Assembly (NCBI RefSeq): GCF_902833055.1
Contig: NZ_CADFEJ010000001.1
Coordinates: 1 to 64,000 of the forward strand
DNA: 64,000 bases
Direction: 5' to 3'
Source of the DNA: Burkholderia territorii
Lineage (GTDB): Bacteria; Pseudomonadota; Gammaproteobacteria; Burkholderiales; Burkholderiaceae
Position numbers and translations under genes: made by a program. Of this stretch, positions 50,381 through 59,991 are shown piece after piece. The notes below the pieces were generated by a model. The model searched no databases, was not told where the DNA came from, and saw only the letters and a list, made by a program, of their open reading frames with translations. The first letter of the stretch is position 1. Each line of letters starts with the position of its first letter.

Positions 50381-51961
50381 ATGAACAGCAACAAGATCAG
50401 GGTGGCATGTGCGGCAATGTTCGCGATGGCCACGATCGGTGCCCAAGCGCAGACCGCCGACTCGACTTCAAGCGCGCAGTCCTCGACGTCGTCGACGGCG
50501 GTCAGCCTCGGCGGCGGCGCGAGCATGAACACGAACACGAACACCACGACCGGCGGCAATGCCACGAGCAGCAGCGGCATTCGCGGCAGCGGCAATTCGA
50601 GCGTGCAGGTGAACCTGAACCTGCCGTCTTCGACGAGCGGCGGCTCGAACGTGACGCCGCAGAGCACGAGCTCGCTCGCCGCCGGCGCGCCCGGCACCAG
50701 CCCGTACAACACCCAGACGTCGGAAAACGTCAATTACTCGGGCACCCAGACGATCAAGACGAACCCGGCGATCCAGGCGCCGGGGCTCACGACCACGCTG
50801 TCCGATACCTGCATGGGCTCGGTGAGCGTCGGCGTGTCGTTTCCGGGCTTCGGCGCGACGGGCGGCACGACCCTGGTCGACCAGGCATGCGTGCGTCGTC
50901 TCGACGCGCGTGAATTCCGGGCGATGGGGTTAACCGACGTTGCGCTCGCGCTGCTTTGCCAGAGCGATGCGAACCGGCGCGCGGTGGAAGCGACCGGCCA
51001 CCTGTGCCCGGGCACGACCGCACCGCTCGCGCGCTCGAACGTGGCGCCCGCGGCCGAGGCGACCGTGGCCGACGACGTGAAGTATCGCGATCCGCTCGTG
51101 CGCAGCCGCATGGGCCTGCCGCCGCTCGACGCCGCCGCGCCCGTGCAAGCGCGCCCGGTGGCGACGACTGCGGTCCAGGCGGCGCCGATGCCGGTGTCTG
51201 CACCCGCGCCGTCGATCGCTGCACCGGCAGTCGCCACGGTGCCCGCTGCAGCACAAGCGACCGCCGTGAAGGCGACGCAAGCCGCTGCGCTCGTGCCCGC
51301 CGCCGTTGCCGCACCGATTGCCGCGGCAGCACCGTCGGCGAGTGCGGCGCCTGTCGTTGCACCGGCGGTGATGAGCGCTGCGCCTGTCGTTGCGCCGGCT
51401 GCGGTGAGCGCGGTGCCGGCTGCCGCGGTCGTTGCGGCGCCAGCGGTTGCCGACAAGGCCCCGGAACCGGCGCCCGCCGCAACCGAAGTCACCGCGCAAG
51501 CGACGGCCACGCCTGCGATCGATACGAAGGTGCAGGAACCCGTGCCGGCAGTCGCCGACAAGGCCCCGGAACCCTCACCGGCCGCAACCGACAGTGCCGC
51601 GCAAGCGTCGGCAGCGCCGGCCGCCGACACGCCGTCGCCGGACATCGCGCAAGCCGGCTCGGCCGCGAGCACCGCCGCACCGCAGACCGCGGATGCCGCA
51701 ACGCCCGCGGTCGATGCGAAGCCTGCCGAACCGGCATCGCAGGCGGCAAGCGAAGCGCCCGCGCCGGAAGCCGCGCAGCCGGCCGCGGCAGCTACGGCTG
51801 CCGACACGCCGGCCGCCGATGCGAAGGCAACGGACGCGGCCGAATCCGCTGCCACGCCCGCACCGTCGGCCGACGCGCCGGCCGCGGCTGATCAGCAGGC
51901 CGCTCCGGCCGCGCCGGCGATGCCTGCGCCGGCCGTCATCTCGACGAGCACGTCGTCGTAA
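50381..51961 (+). CDS. large exported protein with Cys-containing core and Ala/Pro repeat tail
   Basis: A 526-aa protein. The signal peptide is residues 1-22 (CAAMFAMATIGAQAQ). Residues 25-140 are Ser/Thr/Asn-rich. A compact core (about residues 130-210) has four Cys (SDTCMGSV, DQACVRRL, LLCQSD, HLCPG), a likely disulfide domain. From about residue 250 to the end it is Ala/Pro-rich with imperfect repeats (VADKAPEPAPAATE / VADKAPEPSPAATD), a likely wall-spanning or extended spacer. GGAGAG precedes ATG 50381. It could be the anchor or export factor for the repeat proteins; no family was recognised. Confidence 0.75.
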   Translation: MNSNKIRVACAAMFAMATIGAQAQTADSTSSAQSSTSSTAVSLGGGASMNTNTNTTTGGNATSSSGIRGSGNSSVQVNLNLPSSTSGGSNVTPQSTSSLAAGAPGTSPYNTQTSENVNYSGTQTIKTNPAIQAPGLTTTLSDTCMGSVSVGVSFPGFGATGGTTLVDQACVRRLDAREFRAMGLTDVALALLCQSDANRRAVEATGHLCPGTTAPLARSNVAPAAEATVADDVKYRDPLVRSRMGLPPLDAAAPVQARPVATTAVQAAPMPVSAPAPSIAAPAVATVPAAAQATAVKATQAAALVPAAVAAPIAAAAPSASAAPVVAPAVMSAAPVVAPAAVSAVPAAAVVAAPAVADKAPEPAPAATEVTAQATATPAIDTKVQEPVPAVADKAPEPSPAATDSAAQASAAPAADTPSPDIAQAGSAASTAAPQTADAATPAVDAKPAEPASQAASEAPAPEAAQPAAAATAADTPAADAKATDAAESAATPAPSADAPAAADQQAAPAAPAMPAPAVISTSTSS

Positions 51962-51973
51962 GCATGCGGTCGA

Positions 51974-52011
51974 GGCTTCCGTGCGATCGGCATCCCGGTC
52001 GCACGGAAGCC
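51974..52011 (+). other. 13-bp perfect hairpin after the large exported-protein gene
   Basis: GGCTTCCGTGCGA pairs with TCGCACGGAAGCC around a 12-nt loop, 12 bp after the stop. It has no T-run, so it may be an mRNA-end stabiliser or partial terminator before the 52118 gene. Confidence 0.5.
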
Positions 52012-52117
52012 GGCGGGATTCACGGCGCGACGCGCGTCGCAAGTTTGACGGGTGTTGGTCCCATCCCCGAGGTCAACACCTCTTTTTGCCTGACCAGGGT
52101 GCAAGGAGGCCTCAATC

Positions 52118-52702
52118 ATGAGGATCTTTTTGGCCGCGCTGCTGCTGTACGGCACACAAGCCGCCGCGCAGTCGGTTTTCCAGAATCCTGCGGTCTTCGT
52201 CATCCTGAGCGAGCAGACCCTCGCGAATGCCGCGAGCGTCCAGCAGGCGCTGACGACGCTCGGCCGCCCGGACAACACCGCATGCGTGCCGATGATGATG
52301 GTCGGCGATCCGCAGATGATCTACATGATGCCGGCGGAAGGACACGCACCGTCGTGGCAATCGCCGGTGTACGGCCGTGGCGCGCCGTTCGAAGCGCAGA
52401 ACGGGCCGACGCCGACCGGCAAGACGGTCGGCGCGATGCAGCACGCGCAGGACATGCAGACCCAGCCATGGAGCGACAGCAGCGCGATCACGCAGAAGAT
52501 CGCCGGCGAATCGAGCGTGTCCGCGTCGGCGCGCGTCAGCGACTGGCAGAGCAAAGGGCTGAACACGATCGAGACGGCGCCCGCGTCGGAAGTGACGGTG
52601 AACGGCAAGACCTACCGTACTTATCGCGAGGACCTCAACCAGGCCGCGCGGCCCGTTGTCGAGCCGCAGATCTACACGCAGCGTGTCGTGTTCTGCCGAT
52701 GA
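52118..52702 (+). CDS. small exported protein, fifth gene of the repeat-protein cluster
   Basis: A 194-aa protein with a short signal peptide (residues 1-18, IFLAALLLYGTQAAAQS) and a perfect AAGGAGG before the ATG. The middle has a Met-rich stretch (CVPMMMVGDPQMIYMMPAEG), and there are only two Cys (one at the C-terminus, RVVFCR). No family is recognised. A periplasmic accessory or chaperone for the secreted subunits is possible from position alone. Confidence 0.65.
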   Translation: MRIFLAALLLYGTQAAAQSVFQNPAVFVILSEQTLANAASVQQALTTLGRPDNTACVPMMMVGDPQMIYMMPAEGHAPSWQSPVYGRGAPFEAQNGPTPTGKTVGAMQHAQDMQTQPWSDSSAITQKIAGESSVSASARVSDWQSKGLNTIETAPASEVTVNGKTYRTYREDLNQAARPVVEPQIYTQRVVFCR

Positions 52703-52810
52703 TGAAACTTTCCCGAGCGGACATGCCGGCGGCGTCGCGGGCAGGCAGGCCTGCCGCGCACCGTTTCGTGCCGCCCGTTTAGCCAGACAACCCAATGCGG
52801 CGAGGCCATC

Positions 52811-54232
52811 GTGAACCAATGCTGCCCGATCAGTCTGTCAGGCCCGCACGAGAGTGAACGGCCACCGTGCACGCCACCGTTCGTCGCGGTCCGGCGACAC
52901 CTTGGCGTGTCGTCACGTCCGCTCGTGTATCTGTCCCAGCGTCCCGATACAGCACTCGTCGACTGCCTCGCGTCGCGCGGCTGGGACGTGTGGCGCGCCA
53001 AATCCGTTGCGGACGCACTCAATCTCGTGAAGGCGAACCGCCTGCACGGGGGCATCGTCGATTTCGACGACTTCGCATCGCCCGACGTCGCGTCGTTCGA
53101 GGCGCTGTTGCGCGATCCGCGCGTCGGCTGGGTCGCGCTCGCCGACGACGAACGGCTGCGCGACGCCGCCATCGCGCGCCTGATTCGCCAGTGCTGCTTC
53201 GGCTACGTGTGCGATGCGACGGCCCATACGACGATCGGCTATCTCGTCGGCCATGCGTACGGGATGCTGAAACTGGCGGAAGGCGATCCGGCGATCGAGG
53301 CCGTGCCGCCTGGCGGGTCGATGATCGGCGCATGCGACGCGATGCGCCGTCTGTTCGCGACCATCCGCAAGGTCGCGAACACCGAGGCTACCGTGTTCAT
53401 CGCCGGCGAATCCGGCACCGGCAAGGAGTTGACCGCGTCGGCGATCCACCGGCATTCGTCGCGCGCCGACGCGCCGTTCGTCGCCGTGAATTGCGCGGCG
53501 ATTCCGACGACGCTGCTGCAGGCCGAACTGTTCGGGCACGAGCGCGGCGCGTTCACCGGCGCGCACCAGCGCAAGATCGGCCGCATCGAGGCCGCGCACG
53601 GCGGCACGTTGTTTCTCGATGAAATCGGCGACATGCCGTTCGAGAGCCAGGCGAGCCTGCTGCGATTCCTGCAGGAGGGCAAGGTCGAGCGGCTCGGCGG
53701 GCACGCGTCGATTCCGGTGGATGTCCGCATCGTGTCCGCCACCCATGTCGATCTCGAGGCCGCGATGCGGGCGGGGCGGTTCCGCGCGGACCTGTATTAC
53801 CGGCTCTGCGTGCTGCGGATCGACGAGCCGCCGCTGCGCGCGCGCGGCCGCGACATCATGCTGCTCGCCGAGCACATGTTGCAGCGCTATTGCGGCGACA
53901 GCGCGCACCGGATCCGCGGCTTCATGCCGTGCGCGATCGAGGCGATCCACAACTATGCATGGCCCGGCAACGTGCGCGAGCTGATCAACCGCATCCGCTT
54001 CGCGGTCGTGATGACGAATGGCCCGCTGATCTCGGCCGTCGATCTCGAACTGCATCAATATACGTCGCACCGGCCGCCGACGCTCTCGGAATCGCGCCGC
54101 CAGGCCGAGCGGCGCACGATCGAGGAAACGCTGTTGCGGCATCGGCGCCAGCATGCCGACGCCGCGGCGGAACTCGGCGTCTCGCGCGCGACGCTGTACC
54201 GCCTGATGACCGCGCACGGCCTGCACGGCTGA
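52811..54232 (+). CDS. sigma-54-dependent enhancer-binding regulator
   Basis: A 473-aa activator. The N-terminal domain (about residues 35-165) is receiver-like, as in VpsR-type regulators. The AAA+ domain has Walker A AGESGTGKEL, the sigma-54 contact loop ERGAFTGAH, and Walker B GGTLFLDEIGDM. A C-terminal Fis-type HTH (AAAELGVSRATLYRLM) completes it. The GTG start at 52811 follows GGCGAGG. It lies directly after the five secreted-protein genes, so it probably governs them; biofilm-matrix control by such proteins is common, but I found no clear -24/-12 promoter. Confidence 0.92.
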   Translation: MNQCCPISLSGPHESERPPCTPPFVAVRRHLGVSSRPLVYLSQRPDTALVDCLASRGWDVWRAKSVADALNLVKANRLHGGIVDFDDFASPDVASFEALLRDPRVGWVALADDERLRDAAIARLIRQCCFGYVCDATAHTTIGYLVGHAYGMLKLAEGDPAIEAVPPGGSMIGACDAMRRLFATIRKVANTEATVFIAGESGTGKELTASAIHRHSSRADAPFVAVNCAAIPTTLLQAELFGHERGAFTGAHQRKIGRIEAAHGGTLFLDEIGDMPFESQASLLRFLQEGKVERLGGHASIPVDVRIVSATHVDLEAAMRAGRFRADLYYRLCVLRIDEPPLRARGRDIMLLAEHMLQRYCGDSAHRIRGFMPCAIEAIHNYAWPGNVRELINRIRFAVVMTNGPLISAVDLELHQYTSHRPPTLSESRRQAERRTIEETLLRHRRQHADAAAELGVSRATLYRLMTAHGLHG

Positions 54233-54290
54233 TGCCGGTCGCGCTGGCGCGGCATGAGGCCCGGCGTCGCGCGGGCGCCGGCCCGCGCCG

Positions 54291-54782
54291 TCAGGCCGGC
54301 CGCTCGAAGCCCGATTCGACCCAGCGTGCGGCACTGGCCTTGTTGAGCTTGAACCCGGCGGAGACCTTCGCGTCGGCCAGCAGCTCGCCGTACGGGTCGA
54401 ACGCCTTCAGTTGCGCATATGGCTCGAATTCGTCCGGCACGATGTCGAGCGTGACCGACACATCCTGCCCGTCGTCGTTCTGCACCGTCACTTCCTTGTG
54501 CAGCATCGCGCGGCGCTGCTGCTCGTGGCGCATGAGCACCTCGGTCGCGGTCTTCACCAGCGTGCGGAACGCGTTCGCGTCCATCGGCTTCGGATTCTTC
54601 TTGTCGCGACCCATCGTCCACGGGCCGACGAGCGCGGGCTCGGCCTCGCCGTCCTTGATCATCTCGACGGCCCAGCCGTCGTCGTCCTCGTTCTTGATGA
54701 TGCGGGCCGTCCAGCCGTTGTCGCGCCAGAGGCCGTCTTCGTGGATGGTGGTGTCGTCGGATTGCAGATCGGATTCGGTCAT
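54291..54782 (-). CDS. hypothetical acidic protein
   Basis: A 163-aa soluble, acidic protein of unknown function. Notable stretches are GWTARIIKNEDDDGWAVEMI near the start and EVTVQNDDGQDVSVTLDIVP in the middle. The start at 54782 (MTESDLQS) gives a compact product; the longer upstream frame is Arg/Pro-rich and probably not coding. It converges on the sigma-54 regulator gene and stands alone. Confidence 0.75.
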   Translation of the reverse strand: MTESDLQSDDTTIHEDGLWRDNGWTARIIKNEDDDGWAVEMIKDGEAEPALVGPWTMGRDKKNPKPMDANAFRTLVKTATEVLMRHEQQRRAMLHKEVTVQNDDGQDVSVTLDIVPDEFEPYAQLKAFDPYGELLADAKVSAGFKLNKASAARWVESGFERPA

Positions 54783-55167
54783 GGGGAAAGCGGGAAGTAC
54801 GGGCAGCCGGCATGCACCGGCGAACGCGCGGGCGCGCGGCCGGGAATGGCGCGCTGCCGCTGGCCGCTCGCCCGGCGTGGCATGCAAAGGGCGCAATTTT
54901 ACCCCGCGTGCCGTCGGCGCGGCTGGCGCGACCGGCAACGTCGGCCGTTCGGCCGACCCTGGCTGCCGGCGAACGCCACGACGGGCGACGAGATCAAACT
55001 CGTATCACGGCTGCATCGTGCAATTCAGACACCGCCCCATATCCCGGCCGCGCGTTGCTGCCTAGAATGATGTGCGGGATAAAAATATCCCGAATATCGA
55101 TTCAATGCCGATCCGGCCGCGCGCGCACTCCGCATCGTGCGGCCCGGCGAACCATCTGGGACTGCGC

Positions 55168-55845
55168 ATGGGGAAATTCAGAATTCGCACTGTTTTCGCG
55201 TACGACTCGCCGCTGACGCTCGCGGGCATGGAGCACATCGCCTGCGACGCGTGCGCCATCGATCTCGTCGGCGTCTCCCGAACCTCGGCCGACCTGATCG
55301 AGGCGCTTGGCCGCGTCGAATGCGACATCGTGCTGGTCGACTATCCGATTCGCGGCGACGCGAAGATGGACGGCCTCGCACTGTTCGACTGGCTGCACGC
55401 CGCACACCCGAAGGTCGGGATCGTCGCGCTGGTCGGGAACGAGAGTCCGGTGCTTTTCCGCTCGATCCTGGCGAAGGGCAGCGCGAGCCTCGTCAGCAAA
55501 TTCGACGAAGTCGGTCATATCGTCACCGCGATCCATTCGAGCTACAGCGGCGGGCGCTATCAGTCGCCGCTCGTCCGGCGTGCGCTCGACTCGGTCGCCG
55601 AGCCCGACCATCCGCCGGTGAAACTGTCGACGCGCGAGATCGAGGTCATACGCCTTTATCTGGCAGGCCTGCCGATCAAGACGATCGCGCTGCGGTTGAA
55701 CAAGGGCAAGCAGACGGTCAGCGCGCAGAAGATCAGCGCGATGAAGAAGCTTGGCGTGACCAACGACATCGAGCTCGTGCAGCGGGCGGCCGGGATGGGA
55801 TTCGGCGGTATCGACGCCGTGAGGCGGCTCGGCGGGGCGGGGTAA
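55168..55845 (+). CDS. NarL/RcsB-type response regulator
   Basis: A 225-aa regulator. The receiver domain keeps the phosphoacceptor (DIVLVDYPIRGD, about Asp57), a Thr/Ser-Lys switch region near SLVSKFDEVGH, and the C-terminal HTH reads LSTREIEVIRLYLAGLPIKT, then KQTVSAQKISAMKKLGVTND, which is closer to RcsB than to NarL. The start at 55168 is set by the receiver's first strand (FRIRTVFAYDSPL). No kinase gene is adjacent. A second, degenerate member of this class is at 1983. Confidence 0.88.
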   Translation: MGKFRIRTVFAYDSPLTLAGMEHIACDACAIDLVGVSRTSADLIEALGRVECDIVLVDYPIRGDAKMDGLALFDWLHAAHPKVGIVALVGNESPVLFRSILAKGSASLVSKFDEVGHIVTAIHSSYSGGRYQSPLVRRALDSVAEPDHPPVKLSTREIEVIRLYLAGLPIKTIALRLNKGKQTVSAQKISAMKKLGVTNDIELVQRAAGMGFGGIDAVRRLGGAG

Positions 55846-55987
55846 GCGCGGAAGAAGCCGGGAGAAGCGGGAAGAGGCGGGGAAGAAGCGAGGACGCGCC
55901 CCGAACCGCGCAGCGGCCGGCCGCGCATTGCCGGCCCGTCGCGCGAGCTCCGTCGGCATCGGGCGGATGCCGACGGACGAGGCGATG

Positions 55988-57541
55988 TCAGGCCGGCAAC
56001 GCGAAACGCGTGACGGCGTCGCGCAGCGCTTCGGCCTGGTCGCGCAGCGAATGCGCGGCCGCCGCGGCTTGTTCGACGAGAGCCGCGTTCTGCTGCGTGA
56101 CCTGGTCCATCTCGCCCACCGCGCGATTCACCTGCTCGATGCCCGCGCTCTGCTCGCGCGACGCATGGCTGATCTCGTCGAGGATCTCGCTCACGCGCCG
56201 CACCGACTGCACGATCTCGGCCATCGTCTCGCCCGCATGCGTGACGAGCGTCGCGCCGTGCTCGACGGTTTCGTTCGACGACACGATCAGCGACTTGATC
56301 TCCTTCGCGGCCGTGGCCGAGCGTTGCGCGAGCGAGCGCACCTCGGCGGCGACCACCGCGAAGCCGCGGCCCTGTTCGCCCGCGCGCGCCGCTTCGACGG
56401 CCGCGTTCAGCGCGAGGATGTTGGTCTGGAACGCAATCCCGTCGATCACGCCGATGATGTCGCCGATCTTGTGCGAGCGGCCGGTGATCTCGTTCATCGT
56501 GCGCACCACATCGTCGACCACCGCGCTGCCGCGCGTCGCGACCTGCGCGGCCTGGCCCGCGAGCGTCGCGGCCTGGGCGGCGCTGTCCGCGTTCTGCTTC
56601 ACGTTCGCGGTCATCTGGTCCATGCTCGATGCGGTCTGCACGAGCGCGGCCGCCTGTTCCTCGGTGCGCTGCGACAGATCGGTGTTGCCCGATGCGATCT
56701 CGCTCGCGCCGACGTTGATGTTCTCCGTGCCCGTGCGCACGCGCGACACCATGTCGATCAGCCCGCTCTGCATCGTATGCAGTGCATGCAGCAGACTGCC
56801 GCGATCGTCGTGCTTCACGTCCACGCGCGCGGTCAGGTCGCCCTGCGCGATACGCCGCGCGGCATCGAGCGCCACTTCGAGCTCGCCGCCGAGGTTCGCG
56901 CGCACGCTCTTCAGCACGAGCACCATCACGACGGTCGAGATCGCGCCGAGCACGGCCGTTATCGCGAGCCAGCGGCCGACGCTCGCGAGCACGGCCGAAC
57001 GCACGTCGTTCATGTACATGCCCGTCACGAGATACCAGTCCCACGGTGCGAAGCGCTGCACCGCGCTGGTCTTGTCCTGCGGCTTGTCGGCGCCAGGCTT
57101 CGGCCACAGATATTCGACGAAACCCTTGCCGCCATCCATGTTGCCGGCCTTTACGATTTCGACGAACAGGTGCTTGCCGTTCGGATCGGTGAAATTCGAC
57201 ACGTCCTTGCCGTTCAGCTCGGTCTTGATCGGATGCATCACGATCACCGGCTTCGAATCGTTGATCGAAATGTAGCCGTCGGCGCCGTAGCGCATCGCGG
57301 CGATCGCCTCGAGCGCCTTCTGCTTCGCGTCGGCTTCCGGCAGCACGTTCTGTTGCGACAGCTTGTAGTAATGGTCGGCGACGTTCGTCGCCTGCGCGAC
57401 CAGCGACGCAAGCTGGTCGCGGCGGTCCGTGATCATCGACGCGCGCGTCTGCCACGCGCCCACGCCGGCGATCACGAGCAGGCCGAGCCACAGGATGACG
57501 ATCATCGAGGCGAGTTTCTGGTTCAGGGAAAGGGTGCGCAT
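55988..57541 (-). CDS. methyl-accepting chemotaxis protein
   Basis: A 517-aa chemoreceptor. TM1 (about residues 12-32), a periplasmic single-Cache domain ([20 protein letters not shown], then [16 protein letters not shown]), TM2 (about residues 188-210), a HAMP linker ([13 protein letters not shown]) and the signalling hairpin with the tip [20 protein letters not shown]. Methylation helices are normal length; there is no C-terminal CheR pentapeptide. Single-Cache receptors of this kind often sense small organic acids. A candidate FliA promoter lies upstream. Confidence 0.95.
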   Translation of the reverse strand: MRTLSLNQKLASMIVILWLGLLVIAGVGAWQTRASMITDRRDQLASLVAQATNVADHYYKLSQQNVLPEADAKQKALEAIAAMRYGADGYISINDSKPVIVMHPIKTELNGKDVSNFTDPNGKHLFVEIVKAGNMDGGKGFVEYLWPKPGADKPQDKTSAVQRFAPWDWYLVTGMYMNDVRSAVLASVGRWLAITAVLGAISTVVMVLVLKSVRANLGGELEVALDAARRIAQGDLTARVDVKHDDRGSLLHALHTMQSGLIDMVSRVRTGTENINVGASEIASGNTDLSQRTEEQAAALVQTASSMDQMTANVKQNADSAAQAATLAGQAAQVATRGSAVVDDVVRTMNEITGRSHKIGDIIGVIDGIAFQTNILALNAAVEAARAGEQGRGFAVVAAEVRSLAQRSATAAKEIKSLIVSSNETVEHGATLVTHAGETMAEIVQSVRRVSEILDEISHASREQSAGIEQVNRAVGEMDQVTQQNAALVEQAAAAAHSLRDQAEALRDAVTRFALPA

Positions 57542-57575
57542 GGGTAGTGAGGTCGGTCGGTCGAACAAGCGCGCC

Positions 57576-57603
57576 GGAACGGCGTGACGGGATAACTCTT
57601 TGA
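57576..57603 (-). promoter_or_regulatory. candidate FliA (sigma-28) promoter of the chemoreceptor gene
   Basis: On the minus strand, TCAAAG and GCCGTTCC are separated by 14 bp, resembling the flagellar sigma factor pattern (TAAAG-N14/15-GCCGATAA). It ends 35 bp upstream of the chemoreceptor start. Confidence 0.4.
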
Positions 57604-57688
57604 CGGCGCGAAGCCGACGTTGGCGTAGACGGGTAATCCCTTAGAAAGGCGGCGACGCGATACCGGCGAGGGCGGTGCGGGTATCTAT

Positions 57689-57716
57689 GCATATACATAT
57701 GCGGCATCGCTATACT
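57689..57716 (+). promoter_or_regulatory. candidate promoter with overlapping palindrome, panE-type gene
   Basis: TATACT (57711-57716) is a good -10. The inverted repeat GCATAT-N2-ATATGC (57689-57702) overlaps the place where a -35 would be. An activator or repressor site here would control the ketopantoate reductase gene at 57799. Confidence 0.4.
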
Positions 57717-57798
57717 GTCGGGCGATGGCGATAGCACGTCGTGCCCCGACGGTCGGGCGAGCGGCGGCGGCATCGCACGAACCCGAAAGGAGGCAACG

Positions 57799-58737
57799 AT
57801 GCGAATTCTGGTGGTGGGGGCCGGCGCGGTCGGCGGATACTTCGGCGGCCGGCTCGCGGCGGCGGGGCGCGATGTGACGTTCCTGGTACGCGAGGCCCGC
57901 GCGGCCGCGCTCGCGCGCGACGGGCTCCAGATCCGCAGCCCGCGCGGCGACCTGACGCTCGCGAACGTACGGACGCTGCGCGCGGGCGATGCGGCCGCGC
58001 CGTTCGACCTGGTGCTGCTGAGCTGCAAGGCTTACAGCCTCGACGAGGCGATTGCATCGTTCGCACCGTTCGTCGGGCCGTCGACGCTGATCCTGCCGAT
58101 GCTCAACGGGATGCGTCATCTCGACGTGCTGCGCGACCGGTTCGGTGCCGGCCAGGTGCTGGGCGGCCTGTGCGTGATCGCGGCGACGCTCGATCGCGAG
58201 CAGCGGATCGTGCACCTGAACGACACGGCAGGGCTGTCGTTCGGCGAACTGGCCGGCGGCGAATCGGCGCGTGTGCGCGCGGTGGCCGACGTGTTCGACG
58301 GCGCGGGTTTCGACGCGACGCTCAGCGACGACATCGTCGCGCGGATGTGGGACAAGTGGGTGTTCCTCGCCACGCTCGCGGCGAGCACGTCGCTGTTTCG
58401 CGGTTCGGTCGGCGACATTCTCGCCGCGCCGGATGGCCGGCACCTGCTCGAGACGATGCTCGACGAAACCAGCGCGATCGCCGCGCACAACGGTTACCGG
58501 CCCGATCCGGCCGCCGTCGAACGGATGCGGCGGATGGTTCTGACACCGTCGCCGCTGACCGCGTCGATGCTGCGCGACGTGGAAAACCGCGCACGGGTCG
58601 AAGCCGATCACGTGATCGGCGACCTGCTGGCGCGCCGCGACCCGCAGGCGGCGGATGCACTGTCGTTGCTGCGAATCGCGTACAACCACCTGAAGGCGTA
58701 CGAGGTGCGTGTCGCGCGGGAAAGCGCGGCGGCGTAG
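57799..58737 (+). CDS. panE: ketopantoate reductase family protein
   Basis: A 312-aa NADPH-dependent reductase of the PanE/ApbA family, reducing 2-dehydropantoate to pantoate for coenzyme A synthesis. The Rossmann motif is ILVVGAGAVGGYFGG. The catalytic Lys is in MWDKWVFLATLAAST (family WxKxxxN-like helix). The Glu near GRARVEADHVIGDL (ENRARVEADHV) fits the substrate-binding position. GGAGG precedes the ATG. Several paralogues of this family exist in Burkholderia, so the true substrate may differ. Confidence 0.88.
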   Translation: MRILVVGAGAVGGYFGGRLAAAGRDVTFLVREARAAALARDGLQIRSPRGDLTLANVRTLRAGDAAAPFDLVLLSCKAYSLDEAIASFAPFVGPSTLILPMLNGMRHLDVLRDRFGAGQVLGGLCVIAATLDREQRIVHLNDTAGLSFGELAGGESARVRAVADVFDGAGFDATLSDDIVARMWDKWVFLATLAASTSLFRGSVGDILAAPDGRHLLETMLDETSAIAAHNGYRPDPAAVERMRRMVLTPSPLTASMLRDVENRARVEADHVIGDLLARRDPQAADALSLLRIAYNHLKAYEVRVARESAAA

Positions 58738-58749
58738 CCGCGGCAGCGG

Positions 58750-58812
58750 CCGTCGACGCCCGGCCGGCGGCCGTTCCGCAGTGCGCACCTGCCCGCCGTC
58801 GACGCCCGGCCG
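58750..58812. repeat. 17-bp direct repeat after the panE-type gene
   Basis: CCGTCGACGCCCGGCCG occurs at 58750-58766 and again at 58796-58812, 29 bp apart, in the gap between the reductase and the AraC gene. The flanking bases also show partial similarity, so it may be a small duplication. Confidence 0.7.
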
Positions 58813-59031
58813 CTCGGGTGCCGCACTGCACAATTTTGCGTTTCGTGTCCCTTTTCACGCGTAACGCGCAAAAAAGTATCGAAAATCAGGCGTAAAGTTG
58901 GTGGAGCCGCGCACGCGATCGACCTACATTGCTTCCCATGCGACCGGTCGCGTTGCCGCACGACTCCCGCGGCGAACGAGGCGAACCGCCGAACGGCCCG
59001 GCCAGCGAGACATGGGAATGGAGACGCCAGC

Positions 59032-59991
59032 ATGATGCATCCCGATCTGGAAGTGGTCGACGTGCGACGCGACGAGTCGTTCAAGGTCTGGTCGCACGGC
59101 TATCCGTACCGCACGATCCGCTGGCATTTCCATCCCGAATTCGAGCTGCACCTGATCGTCGCGACACGCGGCAAGTATTTCGTCGGCGACCACATCGGCT
59201 CGTTCGGCCCCGGCCATCTCGTGCTGCTTGGCCCGAACCTGCCGCACAACTGGGTCAGCGACATGGCCGAGGGCGAAACCGTCGAGCGCCGCAATCTGGT
59301 GATCCAGTTCGATCCGTCGTTCGTGCGCCGCTGCATGGACGCGTTTCCCGAATGCCGCGACGCGCAGGCGCTGCTCGACGACGCGCGGCGCGGCGTGGGC
59401 TTCGACGACGACACGAGCGCCGCGATCGCGCCGCTGTTCGACGAATTGCTGGGCGCGCGCGGGATGCGCCGCATCGCGCTGTTCATGACGATCCTCGAGC
59501 GGCTGTGCGGCGCGGCCGAACGCACGCTGCTCGCGAGCCCCGCGTACGACCAGGCGCACGTGACGCCGACGCGGCTCAGCCACGCGCTGTCGTACATCGG
59601 CAAGAACCTCGCGTCCGAGCTGCGCGAATCCGATCTCGCGCAGCTGACCGGGCAGAGCGTCAGCGCATTCTCGCGCGCGTTCCATCGTCATACCGGCTTG
59701 CCGTTCGTCCAGTACGTGAACCGGCTGCGAATCGAATCGGCCTGCCAGATGCTGCTCGCCGACGATGCGAACATCACCGACATCTGCTTCCAGGCCGGCT
59801 TCAACAACGTGTCCAACTTCAACCGCCAGTTCCGCGCGGTGAAGGGCATGGCACCGTCCGAGTTTCGCGCGCTGCAACGGTTGAATGCACGCAGCCGCGA
59901 GCTCGCGCTGCACGCGCCGCTCACCGGCAATCCGACGCCGCCGCGCGTGGTCACACCCGGACCGCACGGGCTCGTGCCGCAGCCCGGATGA
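59032..59991 (+). CDS. AraC-family regulator of the sugar ABC operon
   Basis: A 319-aa regulator with an N-terminal cupin (residues about 15-100, RWHFHPEFELHLIVATRGKY, LLGPNLPHNW) and a C-terminal AraC HTH pair (ESDLAQLTGQSVSAFSRAFH, FVQYVNRLRIESACQMLLAD, DICFQAGFNNVSNFNRQFRA). It precedes a ribose-type ABC importer by 118 bp on the same strand and should activate it in the presence of the imported sugar or polyol. Confidence 0.92.
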   Translation: MMHPDLEVVDVRRDESFKVWSHGYPYRTIRWHFHPEFELHLIVATRGKYFVGDHIGSFGPGHLVLLGPNLPHNWVSDMAEGETVERRNLVIQFDPSFVRRCMDAFPECRDAQALLDDARRGVGFDDDTSAAIAPLFDELLGARGMRRIALFMTILERLCGAAERTLLASPAYDQAHVTPTRLSHALSYIGKNLASELRESDLAQLTGQSVSAFSRAFHRHTGLPFVQYVNRLRIESACQMLLADDANITDICFQAGFNNVSNFNRQFRAVKGMAPSEFRALQRLNARSRELALHAPLTGNPTPPRVVTPGPHGLVPQPG

